40,132 nucleotides of DNA. It comes from Bacilli bacterium (lineage in GTDB: Bacteria; Bacillota_I; Bacilli_A; RF39; UBA660). Each line of letters begins with the position of its first letter. The first letter of the stretch is position 1. Made by a program: the position numbers and the translations under genes. The stretch lies in the NCBI GenBank assembly GCA_017886705.1, contig JAGHJJ010000082.1:1-40132 (forward strand), written 5' to 3'. This document shows, in pieces, positions 18,979 to 28,932 of this stretch. Below the pieces are notes generated by a model. The model was not told the DNA's origin. It searched no databases and saw only the letters and a list, made by a program, of their open reading frames with translations.

Positions 18979-19440
18979 CTATAAATACTCTTGATAATAT
19001 TTTTGAATCTTACTCCAATACTTCTCAGTCATAGGAGACAAATTACTAGGCATCTCTTTTAAAGAAAACCATCGTAATTCTCTAGACTCATCATCACCTA
19101 TTTTTAATGTTCCATGATACTTACAAACTTCAAAAACAGCCGTAATATCATATAACTTATCACCGTTAGGATATTCCCGGTAAGTATCTTTACCAGATAA
19201 TACTTCAAGTAACTTCATATCATCAATAATAAGTCCAGTCTCTTCTTCTAATTCTCGCTTTGCAGTCTCTTCAAAACTCTCTCCAAGTTCCATCGACCCG
19301 CCAGGAAATCCCCAGGAATTAAAATCTGTACGGAGTTCCATCAACACTTCATTCTTTTCATTAAAAACTAATAAACCAGTACCTGCCGTTAAAATTGGAT
19401 TATGTCCCACATACTGTCTTAAATATTGAATATATCCCAT
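18979..19440 (-). CDS. NUDIX hydrolase
   Basis: NUDIX box GGSMELGESFEETAKRELEEETGL. Confidence 0.92.
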   Translation of the reverse strand: MGYIQYLRQYVGHNPILTAGTGLLVFNEKNEVLMELRTDFNSWGFPGGSMELGESFEETAKRELEEETGLIIDDMKLLEVLSGKDTYREYPNGDKLYDITAVFEVCKYHGTLKIGDDESRELRWFSLKEMPSNLSPMTEKYWSKIQKYYQEYL

Positions 19441-19454
19441 ACTACCTCCAAAAA

Positions 19455-20177
19455 CTACTTTTTCATATACATTTTAGGAAAACTTTCTGCAACACTTAAA
19501 TCCCTATCATAAACATCATTATTTAGATTTTTATATTCTTCTACAACAGAAGAAGAAATAGGACTACCTAATTTATCAAAAATTTTCAATTCACTAATAT
19601 AACCAAAAGGCAAAGAAGGAAAAACAAGATTACCAAAACATAAAGCAATAGAATCAAAATAATTCATCATTTCATGATTTTCTTCTTGTAATTTACTAAG
19701 TGCAACAACCCTAGCTACATTATCTTTTCCAAAATCCGAAATTTTTGCTTTAGAATGAATTCTAGACATACCTTCTTTTAACTCTTGTTTCACTACTTTA
19801 TCACGCAATTTATATAAAGAAAAAAGGGAAGAAAAATGAAGACCTGCTAAAGCAAGCTCACTAAAAGTAAATCCGTTCAGTTGCTCATAAATATCTTCAT
19901 GATAAGGCTTTATATGACGATAAATACTCTCTGTAGTCCCTACTAATCCTCGACTAAAATCAAAAGTATAATCATCTAAATTACTACCTCTAGATTGAAT
20001 AATATCAAAATCTCTCTCAACAATACTATCAAAACCTTTTTTATAGATTCGTCTATCTATTTCTTTATCAATATCCTCTTTGGGAAATCTACTTTGCTCA
20101 CGATAAATAGCATAAAAAAGAAGTTTAGAAGTAGGAACAGTTTTTAAACTTAAGTTTTTAACATTCCAAAAACTCAT
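19455..20177 (-). CDS. Uncharacterised paralog A
   Basis: Shares NLxxxPTSxxLF, RGxNxxDYxF and FTFSELA with the two upstream ORFs. Confidence 0.6.
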   Translation of the reverse strand: MSFWNVKNLSLKTVPTSKLLFYAIYREQSRFPKEDIDKEIDRRIYKKGFDSIVERDFDIIQSRGSNLDDYTFDFSRGLVGTTESIYRHIKPYHEDIYEQLNGFTFSELALAGLHFSSLFSLYKLRDKVVKQELKEGMSRIHSKAKISDFGKDNVARVVALSKLQEENHEMMNYFDSIALCFGNLVFPSLPFGYISELKIFDKLGSPISSSVVEEYKNLNNDVYDRDLSVAESFPKMYMKK

Positions 20178-20178
20178 A

Positions 20179-20907
20179 CTACTGTCCTCCATTTCTTCTC
20201 ATAAAAATACGTTCTGAATTAGGATATTTCTTAATTAATCTACGATCAATAGCTGTAGAATTTGGATTTAAAGCAACACCCGCTAAATCATCAGCAAGAA
20301 AAACATCTCTTCTTACTATCTTTTCATATTCATAATTACAAGCCTTCATTGCTTTAGAAATAGCTTGCTTAGAAGGTTGCAAAACACCAAGCCCATAATC
20401 AGCTTGCAAAAGAAAATACTCACAAGAAGTCTCTTTTAAAAAGCGAAAATAATCCACTAACTGTGCCTCTAAAGAACAATCTTCACGAGAACCATCTACA
20501 CTATTTTGTGATAAGTCTAATCTCATCTGATACTGACGTTCTAATTTATCAAAAAGAACAGGTAACATTGCTAACTCACTAAATGCTAAATGAGAAAAAC
20601 GTTTATATATATCAAAACCATAATCAATAGGTAAAAGATTTTTATAAACAATATTTAAAGTATCACTTAGAGTATGACCTGGCATAAAAGCATAATCTTC
20701 TTCTCTCTCTCCTCTTCTCTTAAATACTTTTTTATCACCTTTAATAATTTCCATAGAACGAAAAGGACTTAGTTTATATTTCTTTTCTAATCTATCCTTT
20801 AAAATTTTAGATGCTCTACTATCCTCTAAAAACATATCATCCTTATACACTGAAAATAAAATTTCAGAAGTAGGCATCATTTTTAAGTTTTTAACTAATT
20901 GACTCAT
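20179..20907 (-). CDS. Uncharacterised paralog B
   Basis: NLKMMPTSEILFSVYKDD, EKKYKL, KRRGEREEDYAF and LAFSELA shared with neighbours; start taken at MSQLVKN. Confidence 0.6.
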   Translation of the reverse strand: MSQLVKNLKMMPTSEILFSVYKDDMFLEDSRASKILKDRLEKKYKLSPFRSMEIIKGDKKVFKRRGEREEDYAFMPGHTLSDTLNIVYKNLLPIDYGFDIYKRFSHLAFSELAMLPVLFDKLERQYQMRLDLSQNSVDGSREDCSLEAQLVDYFRFLKETSCEYFLLQADYGLGVLQPSKQAISKAMKACNYEYEKIVRRDVFLADDLAGVALNPNSTAIDRRLIKKYPNSERIFMRRNGGQ

Positions 20908-20984
20908 AATTATCCTCCTGAATAAAACGTAAATCAATCATAACACAAATATAAAATTATGTAAACAAACGAAATTTTCATTAA

Positions 20985-21006
20985 AAAAGACTCATTAAAG
21001 TCTTTT
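20985..21006 (-). terminator. Intrinsic terminator after paralog C
   Basis: 8-bp stem AAAAGACT/AGTCTTTT with 6-nt loop containing the stop codon. Confidence 0.7.
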
Positions 21007-21702
21007 GTTTTTATAAATTTGCTCCATATTAGGATGTTTTTTTATTAATTGTATTTCTTTATCATAGGAATCACTATCATTCTCAAATGTATGCCATTCT
21101 TGACTCAACACAGAGCAAGGATTTTCATATAAAACAACCGTAGCAGCTCTAGTAACATCCTTAAAAGAAGGCCTAACAACAGAAGAATTATGATCTATTT
21201 TCTGAAGTAATCGAGAACGAGCTGCTAATTTCAAGAATCGATAATAATCCCTGATATTTTCTTCCTTACTTAAAGTTTGATAATCAGTATTCATTTTTTG
21301 TAATTTAGAATATTTAGTATTGTGAAAAGTTTCCAAATTACAAAATATTCCAATGGAAACAGCCAGTTCACTAAAAGTAAAATTTAAAAATCGCTTGGTA
21401 ACCAAAAACCATTGTTCATGCTCTTGTGGTTGAATATAATCGTATACAATATCTAATCTATCATATACATTAGTATCTTGACAAAAAGCATAATCACGAA
21501 CATTATCTCCTCTTTTAGAAAACACTTCATAATCTTGCTGAATAATTTTATCAATAGTATCAGCTCTCAGTTTATACTTTTTTTCTAATCTTCTCATAAA
21601 AGCACGAGAAACATCCTTATCTTTTAAAGAAATATCTCCTCGGTAATCAGCAAGTAAAATCTGCGAAGTAGGAGTCACCTTCAAATTTTTAATCATATCC
21701 AT
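20995..21702 (-). CDS. Uncharacterised paralog C
   Basis: NLKVTPTSQILLADYRGD, EKKYKL, KRGDNVRDYAF and FTFSELA shared with paralogs A and B; start at MDMIKNLK. Confidence 0.6.
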   Translation of the reverse strand: MDMIKNLKVTPTSQILLADYRGDISLKDKDVSRAFMRRLEKKYKLRADTIDKIIQQDYEVFSKRGDNVRDYAFCQDTNVYDRLDIVYDYIQPQEHEQWFLVTKRFLNFTFSELAVSIGIFCNLETFHNTKYSKLQKMNTDYQTLSKEENIRDYYRFLKLAARSRLLQKIDHNSSVVRPSFKDVTRAATVVLYENPCSVLSQEWHTFENDSDSYDKEIQLIKKHPNMEQIYKNKRL

Positions 21703-21749
21703 AGCAAAATCTCCCTTATATAACAAATTGTAATTATAATACCAAAAAA

Positions 21750-21962
21750 CTATTCCAAAGTAAATCCTAACGCTTCTATCTTATCTTGGAACACAGAATC
21801 ATCAATATCCTTTGTTAGTACCAAATCTGCTTTCTTATCTTCTAAACTAACAGAACAAGATTTTACTCCAGGAATAGCAGATAAAACATTTTTAACACGA
21901 TTAACACAACCTTCACATTTCATCCCTTCTATATAAATAGTTTTATTTATTTTCTTAAACAT
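21750..21962 (-). CDS. copZ: HMA-domain metallochaperone (CopZ-like)
   Basis: GMKCEGCVNRVKNVLSAIPGVKSCSVSLEDKKADL. Confidence 0.85.
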   Translation of the reverse strand: MFKKINKTIYIEGMKCEGCVNRVKNVLSAIPGVKSCSVSLEDKKADLVLTKDIDDSVFQDKIEALGFTLE

Positions 21963-21972
21963 AAAAATCCTC

Positions 21973-22380
21973 CTAATTTGTAAATCTTAATAAATATCCA
22001 TCTAAATCTTGAATTAGAAACTGTTTATCAGAATAAACCTTATCATCTACTAAGTACTCATCTATTTGCATATCACGAAATATGGGATAATGATTTTTCT
22101 GAACCAAGTCGTAAATCTTATCAATATCATTAACTTCCATACTAATATTAATTCCTCTTCCATAAGGATATTCTAACTCTCCCGTATTCCAATGATCATT
22201 TACTTCTTCAATCATAAGTTGATTACCATCTAACTCTAAAAAACAGAATTTATCCTCAACTCTCTCATAGACAATCGAAAATCCTATAGATAAGTAAAAC
22301 TCTTTACTTTTATTAATATCAGAAACACTAAGTTCTGGTATTAATTTATTAAACTTCACTTCCATTATCTCACCATCCAT
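21973..22380 (-). CDS. VOC-superfamily protein (glyoxalase/bleomycin-resistance-like)
   Basis: LIPELSVSDINKSKEFYLSIGFSIVYERVEDKFCFLELDGNQLMIEE...FLIQDLDGYLLRF. Confidence 0.85.
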   Translation of the reverse strand: MDGEIMEVKFNKLIPELSVSDINKSKEFYLSIGFSIVYERVEDKFCFLELDGNQLMIEEVNDHWNTGELEYPYGRGINISMEVNDIDKIYDLVQKNHYPIFRDMQIDEYLVDDKVYSDKQFLIQDLDGYLLRFTN

Positions 22381-24539
22381 CTAAGTCTTAATGAATTAAA
22401 AACAACAGTTAAACTACTAATAGTCATAAAAATACTAGCAAGCATAGGATTTAAAACAATGCCAAATGGTTCTAATAATCCTGCTGCAACTGGTATCATA
22501 CATACATTATAGAAAAATGCCCAGAACAAATTTTCTTTAATAACACGATTAGACTTACGACTAATATCAATAAAATCTAATAAATTAGATAAATTATGAT
22601 TCATCAAAATAACATCACTAGCATCACTAGCAACATCAGTGCCATCGCTAATACTAATACCAACAGTAGCTTCTACTAACGCAACAGCATCATTCACACC
22701 ATCACCAACCATGACAACTTTATTACCTGAAGCAACAAATCCTTGAATAATAGAAGCTTTATCTTTCGGTAAGACATCAGCATGAATCTCACTAATTCCT
22801 AATTCCTTCGCAACAATTCTAGCCGTATCTAAATTATCTCCAGTAAGCATCACCGTAGTAATACCTAAACTCTCTAAACGAGAAATAACATTTTTCATAT
22901 CAGGACGAGCAGTATCACGAACACCAATTAATCCAACAACTTCCTTCTCTTTTACTAAATATAAAATACTACAACCTGCACTGACTAATTCCTTATAATC
23001 CTTCTCATGAAAATCACTAATTCCTAACTTTTTAAGTAATTTTTTATTTCCAACATAATAATGCTCAGAATCAATCACTCCTTCAATTCCCATACCAGGA
23101 ATATCAGAAAAATCTGAAACAGGAAGCAAAGCCTTCTTAGAAAATGCAGAAGCAATAGGATGAGTAGAAAAGCTTTCTAAACTTTCCACTACTCTCAAAA
23201 TAGAATAAGAATTATCAAGATAAGAAAATACTTGGTATACTTGCAACTTTCCATAAGTAAGAGTACCTGTCTTATCAAATACTACTCTATCTACTTGCCG
23301 CATCTCTTCTAATACATCTCCCGATTTCACAATCACGCCTACTTTAGCACAAAGACCATAACTGAGGCTAATAACTAATGGAACAGCAAGACCCAGTGCA
23401 CAAGGACAAGCAATTACTAACACCGTAACAAAAGCATGAAAACTAGCTGCAAAGCCAAATCCTAGTAATAGCTTAATAACAAAAGTAATAATAGACACCA
23501 AAACAATAAATGGTACAAAATAACTACTAATCTTATCAGCAATTCTCTCTATTTTATTCTTCTTTCCTAAAGATTCAACAACCATACTAACAATACTAGA
23601 AACAGTAGACTCTTTACCAATTTTCTTTGCTTTATACAGAACTACACCATCATAATTCATAGAACCAGCAAGCACCGTACTACCTTTCTTCTTTAATACC
23701 GGTACACTCTCTCCTGTAATAAACGCCTCATCTGCATAAGACTCTCCATCAACAACTTCACCATCAACCGCAAACTTCTCTTGAGGACGACAAACTAAAA
23801 TATCATCCATTTCAATTTCATCTAACGTAACAGAAACGAAATCATCACCCTTTTTCATAACAGCTGTTTTAGGAGTAATTGTCACTAAATTCTGAATCGC
23901 GCTAGTAGTCTTATTCTTACTAATATTCTCAATAAATCTACCTAGTTTTACAAAATAAATTACCATCGCAACAGACTCAAAATATAACTCATGTAAAAAC
24001 AAAGTATTACCTAAACATATCTCTATAAAACTATAAATACTATAAGAAAGACTAAAAAACACACTAAAAAGGACCAGAGTATCCATATTAGGCATACGAT
24101 GTATCAAATTCAACAATCCACTTTTTAAAATATCAAAACCATAGATTACAAAAAAAGAAGAAATAAATAATAATATCAAACTATATAAAACAGGATATTC
24201 CATAGGAGAAAATATCTCTGGTAAAGATAACATATGTCCCATGGAAACATACATCAATAAAATAAGCAAAATAGCAAAAATAAGTAAATTACGTTTTTCT
24301 AGTTTATACACTTTACTATCATCAGTATAAGAATACTCTCCCGGGCTAGAAAAACCTGCTTGTGAAATATACTTCTGCAACTGTTCAATAGATAAGTCAT
24401 CATATTCTACCGTAACCATTCCCAAAATCAAATTAACAGAGGCAGAAAATATTCCTGTCTGCTTCATCAAATATTTCTCAAGTCCGCTAGAGCAAGCACT
24501 ACAAGTCATACCATCTACCTTTAATTGCACCTTTTTCAT
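22365..24539 (-). CDS. copA: Copper-translocating P1B-type ATPase
   Basis: N-terminal GMTCSACS, membrane CPCALGLAVP, DKTGTLT, HPIASA, GDGVNDAVAL. Confidence 0.95.
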   Translation of the reverse strand: MKKVQLKVDGMTCSACSSGLEKYLMKQTGIFSASVNLILGMVTVEYDDLSIEQLQKYISQAGFSSPGEYSYTDDSKVYKLEKRNLLIFAILLILLMYVSMGHMLSLPEIFSPMEYPVLYSLILLFISSFFVIYGFDILKSGLLNLIHRMPNMDTLVLFSVFFSLSYSIYSFIEICLGNTLFLHELYFESVAMVIYFVKLGRFIENISKNKTTSAIQNLVTITPKTAVMKKGDDFVSVTLDEIEMDDILVCRPQEKFAVDGEVVDGESYADEAFITGESVPVLKKKGSTVLAGSMNYDGVVLYKAKKIGKESTVSSIVSMVVESLGKKNKIERIADKISSYFVPFIVLVSIITFVIKLLLGFGFAASFHAFVTVLVIACPCALGLAVPLVISLSYGLCAKVGVIVKSGDVLEEMRQVDRVVFDKTGTLTYGKLQVYQVFSYLDNSYSILRVVESLESFSTHPIASAFSKKALLPVSDFSDIPGMGIEGVIDSEHYYVGNKKLLKKLGISDFHEKDYKELVSAGCSILYLVKEKEVVGLIGVRDTARPDMKNVISRLESLGITTVMLTGDNLDTARIVAKELGISEIHADVLPKDKASIIQGFVASGNKVVMVGDGVNDAVALVEATVGISISDGTDVASDASDVILMNHNLSNLLDFIDISRKSNRVIKENLFWAFFYNVCMIPVAAGLLEPFGIVLNPMLASIFMTISSLTVVFNSLRLRWMVR

Positions 24540-24814
24540 GAAGAATACCTCCTAAATAATTGCATTACTTCATCAACAACCTCTAAATTTCCCTCTGACA
24601 CTTCTTTTTTTATACAAGAATACATATGCTTTTCTAAAATAACAGAAGATAAACTTTTTACTGCCTTATCCACAGCCAAAAGTTGTGTTAATAAATCATC
24701 ACAGTACCGGTCTTCCTCTATCATTTTTTTAATACCTTCTACCTGACCAGAAATACGATTCAATCTATGAATCAATTGCTTCTTTTCTTCTTCCGTTCGA
24801 TAAGTTTTCCTCAT
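24536..24814 (-). CDS. csoR: CsoR-type copper-sensing repressor
   Basis: LIHRLNRISGQVEGIKKMIEEDRYCDDLLTQLLAVDKAVKSLSSVILEKHMYSCI. Confidence 0.9.
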   Translation of the reverse strand: MRKTYRTEEEKKQLIHRLNRISGQVEGIKKMIEEDRYCDDLLTQLLAVDKAVKSLSSVILEKHMYSCIKKEVSEGNLEVVDEVMQLFRRYSS

Positions 24815-24829
24815 AACATCACCAATTTA

Positions 24830-24858
24830 ATTATATACCCTACCAGGGTATCTGTAAA
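24830..24858 (-). promoter_or_regulatory. csoR-cop promoter with embedded CsoR operator
   Basis: Minus strand TTTACA (24853-24858), 17-nt spacer, TATAAT (24830-24835); spacer contains the inverted repeat ATACCCT-N3-AGGGTAT (24835-24851). Confidence 0.85.
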
Positions 24859-24875
24859 GAAAAAAAGAAAGGAGA

Positions 24876-25361
24876 CTAATAACCTAATACTCCCTCTAAT
24901 GTTTCATCATTCTCAATAAATTCAGATACATCAATAATGGTATACTTATCCTTAGTATCTCGAACAACTACTTGTTTAATACCCGCATTAATAATCATTC
25001 TTTTACACAAAGCACAAGGTCTAGCATTCTCTACATAACTACCATCATCATAATTAATTCCCACTAAATACAAAGTAGAGCCCAGCATATCACATCTTTT
25101 AGCACTAATAATAGCATTCTGTTCTGCATGAACACTACGACATAATTCATATCGTTCTCCTCTAGGAACCTTCAATTTTTCACGCATACAATACTTTAAA
25201 TCACAACAATTCTTTCTACCACGAGGAGCCCCTACATAACCAGTAGAAACGATTTCATCATGATTAACAATAATAGCACCAAAGTTACGTCTCAAACAAG
25301 TACCACGTTCCGCAACACTTTCTGCAATATCTAAATAGTAATTAATTTTATCTCTTCTCAT
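24876..25361 (-). CDS. dCMP/cytidine deaminase family protein
   Basis: VHAEQNAII and PCALCKRMIINAGIKQVV; N-terminal RGTCLRRNFGAIIV. Confidence 0.88.
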   Translation of the reverse strand: MRRDKINYYLDIAESVAERGTCLRRNFGAIIVNHDEIVSTGYVGAPRGRKNCCDLKYCMREKLKVPRGERYELCRSVHAEQNAIISAKRCDMLGSTLYLVGINYDDGSYVENARPCALCKRMIINAGIKQVVVRDTKDKYTIIDVSEFIENDETLEGVLGY

Positions 25362-25489
25362 ATCATCACCTAAAATAACTATATCACATAATAAGAAATT
25401 ATTTATATTTTTTCTATGCTTTTGCTAAAATATCTTTCAAACAAACTTACTATATGATAAATATATTAAGTATCTTCAATCTCTAAATA

Positions 25490-26428
25490 TTATTTTTTAC
25501 TATACACCATAACTGAATCTTTTGTCTTATTATCCTTAAACTTGATTCCGTCAATTCCCAAAAAACTATAGAAAGAATTAAAGTATTCACCTAATATTTC
25601 TTTATCTCGCTCTAAATTATAAATAGGATGAAAAGATGTTTCATAAGGATCTTGTGTATTATATAAATAACAAAGAACCATATTTCCAGAAATATTTAAA
25701 TGTGGATTCAATAAATTAGCCATTGCTTTAACATCTTCTACCTTATTCCACTTACCAATATTAGAAAGATGAATAAAGTCATAACTGTCTAATAAATTAG
25801 TATCAAAATCTTTATAAATTAAATCTCCCTGAATAAACTGAAAATGAATGTTAGTAACAATATCTTTAACTTTATCAAAACTCTCATCATCATGTAAATA
25901 ACTCATCTGTTGTTGCAACAAGTTATCACCATACTCTTCCGTAGTAAACAAAGAAAGTCTTACCTTTTTTCCAGAAAACATATGAAACAACTCATCCCAA
26001 AATAAGAAAGACTCATAATCTAAAAGGCGTAAAGTATCTCTTAAAGCATAAAATCCTTCCTTAGAAAATACCTGGGAATTATATAAAAAAGTATCTGGAT
26101 AATCCATATACCTAAAGAAATCCAAAAATTGTTTACGATTAAATCGAAGTAATCCAGCTACTTTTAAATAAAAATATTCTTTTGTATTAGGACAAGCATC
26201 AATAACAGTCTGGTCATAGCAACCATACATACCAAGTTCAATAACCTGATCTAGGGAAGAACCAACAGTAAGTGCCTTTTTATTTTTTACATCAAAATAA
26301 GGTAAATAACCTTGAATATTTTCAGTAGAAAAAGGATATATATGATAAAAATTATGATAATCATCAGAATTCCCTATCCCTGAACACTTAGAAATAGCTT
26401 TTTGTAATCTAATATCAAACGTTTCCAT
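25490..26428 (-). CDS. Hypothetical protein, methyltransferase-like fold
   Basis: KKALTVGSSLDQVIELGMYGCYDQTVIDACPN resembles a SAM-binding motif I region; assignment tentative. Confidence 0.45.
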   Translation of the reverse strand: METFDIRLQKAISKCSGIGNSDDYHNFYHIYPFSTENIQGYLPYFDVKNKKALTVGSSLDQVIELGMYGCYDQTVIDACPNTKEYFYLKVAGLLRFNRKQFLDFFRYMDYPDTFLYNSQVFSKEGFYALRDTLRLLDYESFLFWDELFHMFSGKKVRLSLFTTEEYGDNLLQQQMSYLHDDESFDKVKDIVTNIHFQFIQGDLIYKDFDTNLLDSYDFIHLSNIGKWNKVEDVKAMANLLNPHLNISGNMVLCYLYNTQDPYETSFHPIYNLERDKEILGEYFNSFYSFLGIDGIKFKDNKTKDSVMVYSKK

Positions 26429-26437
26429 AACTACCTC

Positions 26438-28174
26438 CTATTCATTATTTTTTAATTCTGCCTCATATAATTCACGATAACCTGGACACTTCTTAAGAAG
26501 CTCTTTATGTCCTCCTTCTCCAACAATTTTTCCATCTTCAATAAATAATATTCTATCACTATTAATAATTGTACTTAATCTATGAGCAATAATCAAAATA
26601 GTATAATCCTTCTTCAAATTACTAATAGCTTTTTGTATTTCTCTTTGCGTTTCATTATCGAGTGCACTCGTTGCCTCATCAAACAAAATAATCTCTGTCT
26701 TTTGTAAAAATGCTCTAGCAATCGCAAGTCTTTGTCTCTGTCCTCCTGAAAGATTAACACCACCTTCTCCAACAACAGTATCATATCTATCAGGTAAACT
26801 CATAATAAAGTCATGAATACACGCAAGTTTACACGCATCTATCATTTCCTCTTCCGTCATATCAGGCTGCACTAGTCTCAAATTATCCCGAATACTAAGA
26901 TGAAAAATATAAGGACTCTGACTAATAATAGTAATATTACCACGAATACTTTCCCTATCTAAAAGAGAAATATCAACACCATCAATAGTAATACTACCAC
27001 TATCAACATCATACATCTTACATAATAAATTAAAAATAGTACTCTTACCAGCTCCACTCTTTCCAACAAATGCAACTGTCTCATTAGCATGAACTTCAAA
27101 ACTTAAATTATCGAGTACTTTTCTATTATTAGAATCATAATGAAAATTAACATGAGAAAAACAAAAATCACCATTTACTTTATCTAAATGCCTAGACCCG
27201 AATTTCTCTTTAGAAAACTGATCACTATACATAATAGCAAAAACTCTACTACAAGATAAATTAAAATCTTTAATACTTTGTAATAATATTCCTAAAATAT
27301 CAATAATAGAAGTAACTCTTCCCTGATAATTATGAATAACTAAACCATTCACAACAGCTAAATTGCCAGTCATAATTAAATATACCAATAAAAAGATTAA
27401 TCCTAAATGAAAAATATCTTGTAGACAAAAACGAAGACAATTATACCTATTATTAACTCTCATCATCAAATATCTACTCTGATTTAATTCCTCTACCTGG
27501 CTATGAAGTTCAGAAGAAAAACTATCTTCCGAATGTAACATTTTAATATCACGAAGTCCTCTAACAATTTCGGAAACAAAACCAGTAACTTTCTCATTTT
27601 GCTTACGAAATTCCTTATCCTTACTATTATATATTCTAACTCTCCTTCTCTCAATCAGATAAAGTACAATAACCATAACAATTAAATAAATAAAGGCTCT
27701 AAAACTAATAATAAATACCGCAATAAAAATACCAAGATTAATTAATATTCTACTAAGATACAAATTCAAAACATTAAAAATATCCGCCAGTCTACTAGTA
27801 TCACTAGTAAGTCTTTGAATAAATACTCCTGAACTATTAGAATCAATAATTTTATTTTCTAATCTTAATATATTTTTTCCTAATGCTGTTTGTATTTTTA
27901 TAAACGATTCCCGAAAAATAATCATAGAATAATATCTAGAAAAATAATTTAACATGTTACGTAACAATTCAAGTAAACATAACACCGATGCCATCATCAG
28001 CAACTGATAAAACATACTATCTGTTAAATATATAATTATATTAGCACTAATAATTGGCACAACAACACTAATAATAACCACAACAAAATTACATAAAATA
28101 TATTTAATTAATTTTACTTTTTGATCTTTAGCATATTGCCAAACAAATTTTAAATTAGAAAAAAACTCTTTCAT
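26438..28174 (-). CDS. ABC exporter, fused transmembrane and ATPase domains
   Basis: Walker A GKSGAGKST, signature LSGGQRQRLAIARAFL, Walker B IILFDEATSALD. Confidence 0.93.
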   Translation of the reverse strand: MKEFFSNLKFVWQYAKDQKVKLIKYILCNFVVVIISVVVPIISANIIIYLTDSMFYQLLMMASVLCLLELLRNMLNYFSRYYSMIIFRESFIKIQTALGKNILRLENKIIDSNSSGVFIQRLTSDTSRLADIFNVLNLYLSRILINLGIFIAVFIISFRAFIYLIVMVIVLYLIERRRVRIYNSKDKEFRKQNEKVTGFVSEIVRGLRDIKMLHSEDSFSSELHSQVEELNQSRYLMMRVNNRYNCLRFCLQDIFHLGLIFLLVYLIMTGNLAVVNGLVIHNYQGRVTSIIDILGILLQSIKDFNLSCSRVFAIMYSDQFSKEKFGSRHLDKVNGDFCFSHVNFHYDSNNRKVLDNLSFEVHANETVAFVGKSGAGKSTIFNLLCKMYDVDSGSITIDGVDISLLDRESIRGNITIISQSPYIFHLSIRDNLRLVQPDMTEEEMIDACKLACIHDFIMSLPDRYDTVVGEGGVNLSGGQRQRLAIARAFLQKTEIILFDEATSALDNETQREIQKAISNLKKDYTILIIAHRLSTIINSDRILFIEDGKIVGEGGHKELLKKCPGYRELYEAELKNNE

Positions 28175-28176
28175 AT

Positions 28177-28932
28177 TTACTCCTCGATAATAATTCCAAT
28201 AGGACAATGATCACTACCTAATATATCTTTATAAATAAGACTATCCTTAACTTTAGAAATAAACGACTTAGATACTACAAAATAATCAATTCTCCAACCA
28301 ATATTTCTCTCTCTAACACCCTTCATATAACTCCACCATGTATAAGCATCACGCCTATCTGGATATAAATAACGAAAAGTATCAATAAATCCTGCTTGTA
28401 ATAACTCACTAAACTTACCACGTTCTTCATAAGTAAAACCAGCATTACCAATATTAGATTTAGCATTCTTAATATCTATCTCTTCATGAGCAACATTCAT
28501 ATCACCACAGAAAACAACTAGTTTATGTTTTTCTAACTTTTTGATATAAGCTAAAAACAATTCTTCATAACGCATACGAGATTCCATCCTAGATAAATCT
28601 CTTTTTACATTAGGTACATAACAATTAACTAAATAAAAGGAATCAAACTCTAAGGTAATATTACGACCTTCACTATCATACTCCAAATCGCCAATTCCAT
28701 AAGTAACAGAAATAGGTTCAACTCGACTAAAAATAACAGTACCAGAATATCCCTTACGTTCTGCTGGATATAAATACATAGTATAACCATCTGGTCTAAA
28801 ATCAAACTGATTTTCCATTGCTTTTACTTCTTGCATACAAAAAATATCAGCATCAACATCTTTAAAAAATTCACTAAGACCTTTCTTTAGGCAAGCCCGA
28901 ATTCCCGCAACATTCCACGATACTATCTTCAT
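28177..28932 (-). CDS. xth: Exodeoxyribonuclease III family
   Basis: MKIVSWNVAGIRACLKKG, DIFCMQEVKA, VVFCGDMNVAHEEIDI, GSDHCPI. Confidence 0.92.
   Translation of the reverse strand: MKIVSWNVAGIRACLKKGLSEFFKDVDADIFCMQEVKAMENQFDFRPDGYTMYLYPAERKGYSGTVIFSRVEPISVTYGIGDLEYDSEGRNITLEFDSFYLVNCYVPNVKRDLSRMESRMRYEELFLAYIKKLEKHKLVVFCGDMNVAHEEIDIKNAKSNIGNAGFTYEERGKFSELLQAGFIDTFRYLYPDRRDAYTWWSYMKGVRERNIGWRIDYFVVSKSFISKVKDSLIYKDILGSDHCPIGIIIEE

Noticed and set aside
5253-21006. Shared AAGACTCAWTAAAGTCTT elements at 5253-5270 and 20985-21006 as a mobile repeat
   Set aside because: Both are short stems at gene 3' ends followed by T-runs, so ordinary intrinsic terminators explain them.
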